Below are positions 6,529-12,327 of a stretch of 12,327 bases of DNA, one piece after another; positions within the stretch are counted from its first letter, which is position 1; each line of letters opens with the position of its first letter. This DNA is from Deltaproteobacteria bacterium. Lineage in GTDB: Bacteria > Desulfobacterota > Deferrimicrobia > Deferrimicrobiales > Deferrimicrobiaceae. Location of the stretch: the NCBI GenBank assembly GCA_003513855.1, contig DOTC01000192.1:4988-17314 (forward strand), given 5' to 3'. The position numbers and the translations under genes are program-made. The notes beneath the pieces were generated by a model. The model worked only from the letters and a program-made list of their open reading frames with translations. It had not been told where the DNA came from and did not search any database.

Positions 6529-7833
6529 ATGGCGAACGCGTACGCCTTAGGGGAGGCGGCATCCCGGACGACGGGACAGGTGGATGCGCTGTTTCTGTTC
6601 ATCACCGTCGTCTCCCTGTTTTTCTTTCTGCTCGTCGAGGGACTGCTGATCTACTTCGCGATCCGGTATCGAAGGCGAAAAGGGGCCGAACCCTCCGAGA
6701 CGCCCGACATCCGAGGAAGCCTCTTCCTGGAAACCGTCTGGATCGTGATCCCCACGATCGTCGTCGCCTCCTTCTTCTACTATGGGTACATGGTGTTCCG
6801 GGACATCCGGACGCCACCCCCCGGGGCCACCGACATCCACGTCGTGGGCAGGCAGTGGCTCTTCGAGTTCCGGTATCCCGACGGCAGTGTGTCGATCAAC
6901 GAGCTCCGGGTGCCCGCCGGCGGGCCGGTGAAACTCATCCTCTCCTCCGACGACGTGATCCACAGTTTCTACATACCCGCGTATCGGCTCAAGCAGGACA
7001 TGGTGCCGGGCCAGTACACCACCCTGTACCTGCACCCCGACAAGGCGGGAACGTACTATATTCTGTGCGCGGAGTATTGCGGCGTCGCCCACTCCACGAT
7101 GCGCGCGGAATTGATCGTGATGGAACCCGCCGCGTATGCGGCATGGCGGGAGGAGAAAAAGGCGCCGGCAGCCCCGTCGCTCGCGGAGCAGGGGAAGGGG
7201 CTCGTGGAGAAGTCCGGATGCCTGGGATGCCACGCCCTTGAAGGGAAGGAGAAGATCGGCCCCAACCTCGGGCAAGGGTTCGACCGGAAGGTCCTCCTCG
7301 CGGACGGGACCTCCGTGACCGCGAATGAGGAATACCTCCGGGAGTCGATCTATGACCCCAAGGCCAAGGTGGTGAAGGGGTACCCGGCCGTCATGCCCAC
7401 CTTCAAAGGGACCCTTTCCCCCGACGACGTGGGCGCGATCATCGCCTACCTGAAATCCCTTTCCGGGGACAAAGAGGAGGATAGGAAGAAGGAGGGGGAG
7501 AAGGACGTCGGGAAGGAGGAACGAGAGGGGAGGGAAGCCCCTTCGGCGCAGAAGGGGAAAGAGCTGGCCGAAACCCTCGGGTGCCTGGGGTGCCACTCCC
7601 TCGACGGGTCGGTCCTCGTCGGACCCTCCTTTGAGGGGCTGTTCGGCAGGCAGGTCGAGCTCGAGGGCGGCGGAAAGGCGACCGCCGACGAGGCGTATCT
7701 TCGGGAGTCCATCAACCTGCCCCGGGAAAAAGTCGTCAAGGGCTTTCCCAACGTCATGCCGGAATTCAAAGGGAAAATTTCGGAGGAGGACCTCTCCGCC
7801 ATCATCGCCTACCTGAAAACGTTGAAACGGTAA
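6529..7833 (+). CDS. coxB: Cytochrome c oxidase subunit II with two tandem cytochrome c domains
   Basis: Subunit II of an aa3/caa3-type oxidase, carrying the CuA electron-entry site on the periplasmic side. The 434-residue order is: two membrane helices (about 19-46 and 66-90), then a cupredoxin domain. Its complete CuA ligand set is His145, Cys180, Glu182, Cys184, His188 and Met191 (motif CAEYCGVAHSTM). Two class-I cytochrome c domains follow. The first has CLGCH at 231-235 with candidate axial Met289; the second has CLGCH at 352-356 with candidate Met410. They are joined by a highly charged linker (312-341). Ordinary caa3 subunit II has one such domain, so this protein is about 100 residues longer than that type. 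A GGGGGAGAGG ribosome-binding site abuts the ATG. coxA follows after 72 bases. Confidence 0.95.
   Translation: MANAYALGEAASRTTGQVDALFLFITVVSLFFFLLVEGLLIYFAIRYRRRKGAEPSETPDIRGSLFLETVWIVIPTIVVASFFYYGYMVFRDIRTPPPGATDIHVVGRQWLFEFRYPDGSVSINELRVPAGGPVKLILSSDDVIHSFYIPAYRLKQDMVPGQYTTLYLHPDKAGTYYILCAEYCGVAHSTMRAELIVMEPAAYAAWREEKKAPAAPSLAEQGKGLVEKSGCLGCHALEGKEKIGPNLGQGFDRKVLLADGTSVTANEEYLRESIYDPKAKVVKGYPAVMPTFKGTLSPDDVGAIIAYLKSLSGDKEEDRKKEGEKDVGKEEREGREAPSAQKGKELAETLGCLGCHSLDGSVLVGPSFEGLFGRQVELEGGGKATADEAYLRESINLPREKVVKGFPNVMPEFKGKISEEDLSAIIAYLKTLKR
7195..7461 (+). repeat. First copy of an internal cytochrome c domain duplication in coxB
   Basis: Codes for CoxB residues 223-311. It aligns without gaps to residues 344-432 (nt 7558-7824) at a fixed offset of 121 residues. 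By hand count about 50 of 89 residues are identical, including CLGCH, EYLRESI (first copy; AYLRESI in the second), KVVKG, and IIAYLK. The repeat is clear at protein level and diverged at DNA level. Confidence 0.9.
7462..7551 (+). other. Purine-rich tract coding the charged linker between CoxB haem domains
   Basis: This 90-base stretch codes for CoxB residues 312-341, dominated by Lys, Glu, Asp, Arg and Gly. The coding strand is almost entirely purine from about 7470 to 7540, with a few pyrimidine interruptions. It probably forms a flexible or helical spacer between the two haem domains. Such tracts can vary in length by replication slippage; that is inference. Confidence 0.6.
7558..7824 (+). 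repeat. Second copy of the cytochrome c domain duplication in coxB
   Basis: Codes for CoxB residues 344-432, the C-terminal cytochrome c domain. It keeps the haem-binding CLGCH (352-356) and the candidate axial Met410 at the same relative positions as the first copy (nt 7195-7461). Both copies therefore look competent to bind haem c. Confidence 0.9.
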
Positions 7834-7850
7834 GTTTTTTACGCATCCAA

Positions 7851-7878
7851 CCCCCCCGTTCGGTCATCGCATGGGGGG
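7851..7878 (+). other. Possible hairpin in the coxB-coxA gap
   Basis: The 72-base coxB-coxA gap contains CCCCCCC (7851-7857) and GGGGGG (7873-7878), which could pair as a six-base stem over a 16-base loop. It lies just before the coxA ribosome-binding site (AAGGAGAG, about 7886-7893). No U-tract follows, so it is not a standard terminator. It might tune coxA translation or mRNA processing. A T-run at 7835-7840 after the coxB stop has no hairpin before it. Confidence 0.3.
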
Positions 7879-7905
7879 CAAACGGAAGGAGAGACGGAAA
7901 AACCG

Positions 7906-9528
7906 ATGCGGGAAACGACGTGGAACGGGGAACAGCCGCAAAACGGTCGCGCCTCCCGGGGCTACCTCGAGGCGAAAGGGTTCTGGGCCTGGGCCTATAC
8001 CCTGGACCACAAGCGGATCGGGGTGATGTACCTGTACACCACCCTCTTCTTTTTTCTGGCGGGGGGAGTGTTCGCTCTCCTGATCCGCATCAAGCTGATG
8101 TTTCCCGGGCAGCACCTATTCACCAACCAGACCTACAACGTGTTGTTCACCATGCACGGGGCCCTGATGATCTTCCTGTTCGTCATCCCCGCAATCCCCT
8201 CGGGTCTGGGGAACTTCTTCATCCCGCTGCATATCGGTGCGAGGGACGTGGCGTTTCCCCGGATCAACCTGATGAGCTACTGGGTCTTCGTGGCGGGAAT
8301 CGTCGTGATCCTTTTCTCCCTCGTCCGCCCGATGGACACGGGGTGGACCTTCTACACCCCGTATTCCGCGCGGACCGCCGCCGACGTTACGACCCTCTCC
8401 TTCGGAATCTTTCTCATCGGAATGTCCTCCATCCTCACGGGCCTGAACTTCCTGGTGACGATCCACAAGCTCCGGGCGCCGGGGATGACGTGGCACCGGA
8501 TGCCGCTTTTCATCTGGTCGATGTACGCCACCAGCATCATCCAGGTGCTGGCGACGCCGGTCGTGGGGATCACCTTCCTGCTGCTCGCCATGGAACGGGT
8601 CCTCGGGGTGGGCTTCTTCGATCCGGCGAAGGGAGGCGACCCCATACTCTTCCAGCACTTCTTCTGGTTCTACTCCCATCCCGTCGTCTACGTGATGATC
8701 CTCCCCGCGATGGGGATCATCTCCGAGATCGTGCCGGCCTTCTCCCGGAAGCCGATCTTCGGGTACAAGGCGATCGCCTATTCCTCCCTGGCGATCGCCG
8801 TTTTCGGGTTTTTCGTCTGGGGCCACCACATGTTCGTCACCGGGATGTCCGGCACGGCGGCGATCCTCTTCTCCCTCCTGACCTACTCCGTGGCCATCCC
8901 TACGGCGATCAAGGTCTTCAACTGGATCGCCACGATGTACCGGGGGTCCATCACCTTCGAATCCCCCATGCTGTACGCCCTGACCTTCATCTTTCTCTTC
9001 GTCATCGGCGGGCTCACGGGGATGTACCTGGGGGCCCTGGGGGCGGACATCCACGTACACGACACCTACTTCATCGTCGCCCATTTTCATTACACCATGG
9101 TGGGGGGGACGGTGATGGGGCTTCTGGCCGGCCTGCACTACTGGTTTCCCAAGATGACCGGCAGGATGCTCAGCGAGAAGATGGGGCGCCCTGCCTGGCT
9201 GCTGATATTCATCGGCTTCAACGTCACCTTTTTCACCCAGTTCATCCTGGGGTTCGAGGGAATGCCGAGGCGCTACGCGGAATACCCCGCGCAATACCAG
9301 GCCCTGAACATCCTGTCCACGGTGGGGTCGTGGATCCTCGCGACGGGGATTCTCATCATGTTCGCGAATTTCGTCCGCGGGCTGTTCCGGGGCGCCCTCG
9401 CCCCGCCGAACCCCTGGAAAGCCCTCTCCCTGGAGTGGGAGACGGGGTCGCCGCCGCCGACGGAGAATTTCGAGGAAATCCCGACGGTCGCCGACTGGCC
9501 GTACGGGTATGCGGGGAGGCAGACGTAG
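7906..9528 (+). CDS. coxA: Cytochrome c oxidase subunit I, A2-type haem-copper oxidase
   Basis: Catalytic subunit that reduces O2 to water at a haem a3-CuB centre and pumps protons. It has 540 residues and about 12 membrane helices. All metal ligands are visible: haem a by His84 (FTMHGALM) and His395; haem a3 by His393 (VAHFHY); CuB by His258, His307 and His308 (WGHHMF), with the cross-linked Tyr262 (HPVVY). Proton routes include a D-channel entry at Asp114 (RDVAFPRIN) and the K-channel Lys336 (PTAIKVF). The usual helix-VI glutamate is Val260, and the sequence reads YSHPVVY, so Tyr256-Ser257 form the YS motif that defines A2-type enzymes. There is no fused subunit III. The ATG at 7906 is about 13 bases from AAGGAGAG, a slightly long spacing, but no better start is visible. 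Confidence 0.97.
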   Translation: MRETTWNGEQPQNGRASRGYLEAKGFWAWAYTLDHKRIGVMYLYTTLFFFLAGGVFALLIRIKLMFPGQHLFTNQTYNVLFTMHGALMIFLFVIPAIPSGLGNFFIPLHIGARDVAFPRINLMSYWVFVAGIVVILFSLVRPMDTGWTFYTPYSARTAADVTTLSFGIFLIGMSSILTGLNFLVTIHKLRAPGMTWHRMPLFIWSMYATSIIQVLATPVVGITFLLLAMERVLGVGFFDPAKGGDPILFQHFFWFYSHPVVYVMILPAMGIISEIVPAFSRKPIFGYKAIAYSSLAIAVFGFFVWGHHMFVTGMSGTAAILFSLLTYSVAIPTAIKVFNWIATMYRGSITFESPMLYALTFIFLFVIGGLTGMYLGALGADIHVHDTYFIVAHFHYTMVGGTVMGLLAGLHYWFPKMTGRMLSEKMGRPAWLLIFIGFNVTFFTQFILGFEGMPRRYAEYPAQYQALNILSTVGSWILATGILIMFANFVRGLFRGALAPPNPWKALSLEWETGSPPPTENFEEIPTVADWPYGYAGRQT

Positions 9529-9532
9529 GGAA

Positions 9533-10153
9533 ATGAGCGATCAATCTGCGCACCACGGGCCAGGGGCAGCGGGGCACGAAGCCCACATGGACCCGGCCAC
9601 GGCCCGCGAGGCCGCAACGCTGGGGATCTGGACGTTTCTCGCCACCGAGGTCCTTCTTTTCGGAGGACTGTTCACCTCCTACATCATCTACCGGATCAAG
9701 TACCCCCGGATCTTCTACGAGGGGCACCTGAAGCTGGACCACGTCCTCGGCGCGATAAACACCGTGGTGCTGATCGGCAGCAGCCTTACCGTCGCGCTCG
9801 GCATCGCGGCGATCCGCAAGGGGAAGGTGGGGCTTCTCCGGCTGTACCTCTCCCTCACCCTCCTGCTGGCCGGGACCTTCCTGGGGGTCAAATACGTGGA
9901 ATACACGGAGAAGTTCTCCCACGGGCTGTACCCGGATACGGACATCTTCTTCTCCCTCTATTTCATGCTGACCGGGCTCCACGGCCTGCATGTGCTTGCC
10001 GGGATGGTGGTGCTGGGTGCGGTCCTGTTCCTCGCCGGGAGAGGAAGATATTCCGAAAGCTACCACACCCCGGTGGAGATTTCGGGGTTATACTGGCACT
10101 TCGTGGACCTGGTATGGATCTACCTGTTCCCGCTCCTGTACCTGTTGGGATAG
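9533..10153 (+). CDS. coxC: Cytochrome c oxidase subunit III
   Basis: Membrane subunit that stabilises subunit I and its proton-uptake path. The 206-residue product has about five helices (roughly 28-54, 70-95, 99-120, 137-168 and 186-205), the short form that lacks the first two helices of seven-helix subunit III. Family landmarks are Glu39 in FLATEVLLFGG, Glu123 in KYVEY, the GLHGLHVLAG motif (148-157) and the terminal YWHFVDLVWIYLFPLLYL (187-204). The N-terminus is soluble and histidine-rich (His7, His8, His15, His18). The ATG at 9533, 4 bases after the coxA stop, is preferred. An in-frame ATG at 9509 lies inside coxA and adds only an Arg/Gly stretch. Confidence 0.95.
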   Translation: MSDQSAHHGPGAAGHEAHMDPATAREAATLGIWTFLATEVLLFGGLFTSYIIYRIKYPRIFYEGHLKLDHVLGAINTVVLIGSSLTVALGIAAIRKGKVGLLRLYLSLTLLLAGTFLGVKYVEYTEKFSHGLYPDTDIFFSLYFMLTGLHGLHVLAGMVVLGAVLFLAGRGRYSESYHTPVEISGLYWHFVDLVWIYLFPLLYLLG

Positions 10154-10164
10154 GGGGGAAGGCG

Positions 10165-10440
10165 ATGAAGGAACACGATTCCGGCATCAGAACCTATATC
10201 GTCGTCTGGGGCGCCCTCGTCGTGCTCACGGTGGTCACCGTCGCGGTTTCCTACGTGCACCTCGGGATGTTGAACGTCGTCGTCGCCCTCCTCGTCGCTT
10301 CCGTGAAGGCGTCGCTCGTTGCCCTGTTCTTCATGCACCTCCGGTACGAAAACAGGCTCGTCTGGGGATTTGCCCTCACACCGTTGTTTTTCCTCGTTCT
10401 CATCGTCGTGGGGACCCTCTCGGATACCTTGTTCCGTTGA
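10165..10440 (+). CDS. coxD: Cytochrome c oxidase subunit IV (prokaryotic COX4 type)
   Basis: Small accessory membrane subunit of 91 residues with three hydrophobic helices (about 9-31, 34-57 and 66-88). The landmark VASVKASLVALFFMHLRYE (about 44-62) identifies the prokaryotic cytochrome c oxidase subunit IV family (PF03626). The ATG at 10165 has a strong AGGGGGGAAGG site just upstream and lies 11 bases after coxC. An in-frame ATG at 10114 is inside coxC and is rejected. Its precise role is unclear in the family; assembly or stability of the oxidase is the usual inference. A very GC-rich hairpin follows the stop codon. Confidence 0.92.
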   Translation: MKEHDSGIRTYIVVWGALVVLTVVTVAVSYVHLGMLNVVVALLVASVKASLVALFFMHLRYENRLVWGFALTPLFFLVLIVVGTLSDTLFR

Positions 10441-10445
10441 CGCCG

Positions 10446-10463
10446 CGGCGGGTGTCCCCGCCG
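10446..10463 (+). other. Strong intercistronic hairpin between coxD and ctaA
   Basis: CGGCGGG pairs perfectly with CCCGCCG around a TGTC loop, giving a seven-base all-GC stem five bases after the coxD stop. It is followed by GGGGAAAAGGGG rather than a T-tract, so it does not look like an intrinsic terminator. It could mark an mRNA processing or decay barrier separating structural subunits from haem A synthesis genes, or partly attenuate transcription. Confidence 0.45.
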
Positions 10464-10483
10464 GGGGAAAAGGGGAAGAATCG

Positions 10484-11344
10484 ATGCTCGGAAGGGTTAC
10501 CGTGGGGCTTTTCTTCATTCTGCTCCTCTGGGGAAATCTTGTCGCGGGGCTCAAGGCAGGGCTGGCCTGTCCCGACTGGCCCCTCTGCCACGGGAAGGTT
10601 CTTCCCCCGTTCCGCCTCGACATCTACATGGAGTTTCTCCACCGGGTGATCGCGGGGACGGCGGGAGTCGCCCTGGTCGTCCTGTCGTACCGACGGTTCC
10701 GGCATTACCGCGGGGGGGCAAAGGCCGTACCCGCTCTGGCGGTGACCCTTCTGGCACTCGAGATCGTCATGGGTGGAGCGGTCGTGCTCCTCCAGATCCC
10801 GGTCCGGCTCACCACCGTCCACTTCACCACGGGGTTAATCGTATTCCTCCTCGCCTATTACATGATGGTTTTCGACGGGGTCCGAACGTCTCCCTCCTTC
10901 TCCGTGCGGGGATACCCGGGCCTGTTCTTCGGGATGGGGGTCCTCGTATTCCTCCTCGCGACATTGGGGGCGTACGTCCGTCATGCGGACGCGGGGCTTT
11001 CCCTTCCCGACTGGCCGACCTCGCTCGGTGGCCTCACCCCGGGCGTTCTCGCCGATGGGGTCCTCATCCAGTTCTCCCACCGGGTAGTCGCCGCACTCGT
11101 CGCGCTCACCGTCGTGGCGCTCTGGGCGGCGACCCGCCTGGACGACCACCTCGGGAGGCACAGGCGGATGGCCGGGGGGCTGGTCCTCCTGATCCTGGCG
11201 CAGGTTGCGGTCGGCGGGGCCGTCGTCCTGACCCGGCTCTACTTCCTCTCGACCGCCCTGCACCTGGCCGTGGCGCTGGCAATGCTCATGATGCTTGCCC
11301 GGATGTGGGTGAGAGAACTTTCCCCCGGGGGGACGTCGTCATAA
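10484..11344 (+). CDS. ctaA: Haem A synthase (COX15/CtaA)
   Basis: Inner-membrane enzyme that oxidises the C8 methyl group of haem O to make haem A for the oxidase. The 286-residue product has about eight helices in two homologous halves. The four haem-ligand histidines are visible: His53 (EFLHR) and His113 (TTVHF) in the first half, His199 (QFSHR) and His260 (TALHL) in the second. Glu50 in the first half matches the catalytically important acidic residue of characterised CtaA. The first extracytoplasmic loop has a Cys29/Cys35 pair (CPDWPLC). The matching loop in the second half reads LPDWPTSLGG and has no cysteines. The ATG at 10484 is preceded by an AGGGGAAGAA site. The in-frame ATG at 10319 lies within coxD and is rejected. 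The last codons overlap ctaB. Confidence 0.93.
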   Translation: MLGRVTVGLFFILLLWGNLVAGLKAGLACPDWPLCHGKVLPPFRLDIYMEFLHRVIAGTAGVALVVLSYRRFRHYRGGAKAVPALAVTLLALEIVMGGAVVLLQIPVRLTTVHFTTGLIVFLLAYYMMVFDGVRTSPSFSVRGYPGLFFGMGVLVFLLATLGAYVRHADAGLSLPDWPTSLGGLTPGVLADGVLIQFSHRVVAALVALTVVALWAATRLDDHLGRHRRMAGGLVLLILAQVAVGGAVVLTRLYFLSTALHLAVALAMLMMLARMWVRELSPGGTSS

Positions 11345-12261
11345 AGGCGACCGCCCTGCCAAGAAAACCCGCCGAGGGGGCGGAAAGGGGAAAACCGGCG
11401 GAACTGGCCGGCTCGGCCCTTCTGATCTCGAAACCCGGCATCGTGTCGGGCGTTGGGCTTGCCGGTCTTGCCGGGATGGTCCTGGCCGAAAGGGGGATGC
11501 CCGCCGCCGGCATCGTCATCCCCTGCCTCGCAAGCATCATCGGCGCCGCCTCCGGATCCGCGGTCATCAACGGCATCCTCGACTCTCCGCTCGATGCCCG
11601 GATGCCCAGGGTGTCGGGACGGGTCGAGGCGATGAGAAGAGTCGGCAGCGGGGGAGCGCTTGCCCTCTCCCTCGGTCTTATCCTGGCCTCGCTATTCCTT
11701 TCCTACCGCTATTTCCACGGGATGACCGCCGCTCTCGTGCTCGCCGCCGTCCTGTCCTACACGCTCCTGTATACCCTCTTCCTCAAGCGGCGTTCTCCCT
11801 ACGGGACGATTCCGGGGGGAATTCCGGGGGCGCTTCCCGTCCTCATCGGGTATTCCGCGGTGGCCGGCCGCATCGGGATGGACGGGATCATCCTGTTCCT
11901 CGTGATGATCCTCTGGCAGCCGCCCCACTTCTGGACCCTGGCGCTCGCGCACAGGGACGAGTACCGGGACGCCGGCGTTCCCGTTCTTCCCGTCGCCCGG
12001 GGCGAGCCGTACACCAAGATCCTCCTCTTTCTGTATGCCGTGAGCCTCCTGCCGGCGACCCTCGCCCTCTGGGTGTTCGGCTACTGCTCGGGAGTGTTCG
12101 CGCTGATTGCCATCGTCCTCTGGTGCTTCTTTCTTCTTTCTTGCTATCGCAACGTGGTCGGCCGGCGCAGGTATCGCAGGGCGTTCGGAGCCTCCATCCT
12201 GTACATGATGGGGATTCTGCTGGCGGTGATCGTGGACGTGTCGACGCGTCCCTTGTACTGA
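11305..12261 (+). CDS. ctaB: Haem O synthase / protohaem IX farnesyltransferase (UbiA family)
   Basis: Membrane prenyltransferase that adds farnesyl to haem B to give haem O, the substrate of CtaA. From GTG 11305 the product has 318 residues and about nine helices. UbiA landmarks are the first acidic motif NGILDSPLDARM (Asn89, Asp93, Asp97), LFLKRRSPYGTIPGGIPGALP (158-178), LWQPPHFWTLALAHRDEY (203-220) and AGVPVLPVARGE (223-234). The segment after DARM reads PRVSGRVEAM rather than the usual KRT..RPL, a mild divergence. The start is uncertain. GTG 11305 overlaps ctaA by 40 bases and has no good ribosome-binding site. An ATA at 11341 has a well-spaced GGGGGGA site, but it is not a canonical start. 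A CTG at 11356 is another option. The first conserved residues begin near LLISKPGIV (39). Confidence 0.9.
   Translation: MGERTFPRGDVVIKATALPRKPAEGAERGKPAELAGSALLISKPGIVSGVGLAGLAGMVLAERGMPAAGIVIPCLASIIGAASGSAVINGILDSPLDARMPRVSGRVEAMRRVGSGGALALSLGLILASLFLSYRYFHGMTAALVLAAVLSYTLLYTLFLKRRSPYGTIPGGIPGALPVLIGYSAVAGRIGMDGIILFLVMILWQPPHFWTLALAHRDEYRDAGVPVLPVARGEPYTKILLFLYAVSLLPATLALWVFGYCSGVFALIAIVLWCFFLLSCYRNVVGRRRYRRAFGASILYMMGILLAVIVDVSTRPLY
11327..11333 (+). promoter_or_regulatory. Shine-Dalgarno-like site before a non-canonical ATA codon of ctaB
   Basis: GGGGGGA ends 7 bases before ATA at 11341, in the ctaB frame, where the ctaA stop reads TAA within ATAA. This spacing is what an ATGA-type coupled start would have. 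The site also lies in a C5G5 palindrome (11322-11331), so base composition alone could explain it. Confidence 0.35.
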
Positions 12262-12296
12262 GGCGTTATCGGCTTCTGCGCCCCGTTCGGAAGGTG

Positions 12297-12324
12297 CCCG
12301 CAGCCGGGGACCCTGGCTCGCGGG
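12297..12324 (+). terminator. Possible hairpin downstream of ctaB, truncated by window end
   Basis: CCCGCAGCC (12297-12305) can pair with GGCT-C-GCGGG (12315-12324), leaving one bulged C and a nine-base loop. It begins 36 bases after the ctaB stop, where an operon-end terminator would fit. The sequence ends three G residues later, so a T-tract cannot be assessed. The 12262-12296 stretch shows nothing else recognisable. Confidence 0.3.
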
Positions 12325-12327
12325 GGG

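Noticed and set aside
7835..7840. T-run after coxB as an intrinsic terminator
   Set aside because: No GC-rich hairpin precedes it, and terminating here would cut coxB from coxA, which must be co-expressed.
8116..9294. Minus-strand open frame (392 codons) opposite coxA
   Set aside because: It mirrors coxA codon structure; the product is extremely charged, with no domain signature.
10319..10483. Upstream ATG extension of ctaA through coxD
   Set aside because: It overlaps the end of coxD in another frame, is Ser/Arg-rich, and is replaced by a well-placed ATG with a ribosome-binding site at 10484.
1..12327. CRISPR arrays, tRNA or rRNA genes, insertion sequences, integrase sites
   Set aside because: I read both strands and saw no regular direct repeats, no tRNA-like folds, no transposase or recombinase motifs and no flanking inverted repeats. 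Coding density leaves almost no room for them.

Overview
This window is a dense, one-direction stretch of a GC-rich bacterial chromosome. It holds 14 protein genes, all on the + strand, and the longest gap between genes is 72 bases. The organism looks like a Gram-negative didermal aerobe or facultative aerobe. It has an outer-membrane lipid transport (Mla) operon, a predicted lipoprotein with a good lipobox, and an aa3/caa3-type cytochrome c oxidase. High GC, the Mla gene order, the DUF4412 and ChaN-PDZ neighbours and the coxB-A-C-D order resemble Desulfuromonadota/Deltaproteobacteria-like genomes. That placement is inference from gene content, not from a phylogenetic marker.

Left block (1-3892). 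The 3' part of mlaF (ABC ATPase) is followed by mlaD (MCE substrate-binding subunit) and mlaC (periplasmic lipid carrier). mlaE would be expected upstream, outside the window. No mlaB or mlaA is seen. A secreted DUF4412 protein and a lipoprotein joining a ChaN/Tiki-superfamily domain to a C-terminal PDZ domain follow in the same direction, with only 4 bases between them.

Middle block (3940-5675). A small four-helix membrane protein of the phage-holin-4-2/DUF360 family overlaps by 4 bases (GTGA) a beta-CASP metallo-beta-lactamase RNA-processing nuclease. This gene in turn ends only 4 bases before the SCO gene, so the block may be co-transcribed with the oxidase genes.

Right block (5680-12261). 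A complete terminal oxidase module: SCO copper chaperone, coxB, coxA, coxC, coxD, ctaA (haem A synthase) and ctaB (haem O synthase). CoxB is the most distinctive protein. Its CuA domain is followed by two tandem class-I cytochrome c domains that align without gaps at a constant offset of 121 residues, which points to an internal duplication. CoxA carries the YS motif of A2-type haem-copper oxidases in place of the helix-VI glutamate. Together they predict a caa3-like enzyme with two covalent haems on subunit II. No cox11/ctaG gene lies in the window.

Overall this is mainly a housekeeping respiratory and envelope region. I found no mobile element, CRISPR array, RNA gene or evident defence system. 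The items most worth a second look are the duplicated haem domain of CoxB, the ChaN-PDZ lipoprotein, and the ctaA/ctaB junction, where an ATG/TGA overlap appears to have become ATA/TAA.
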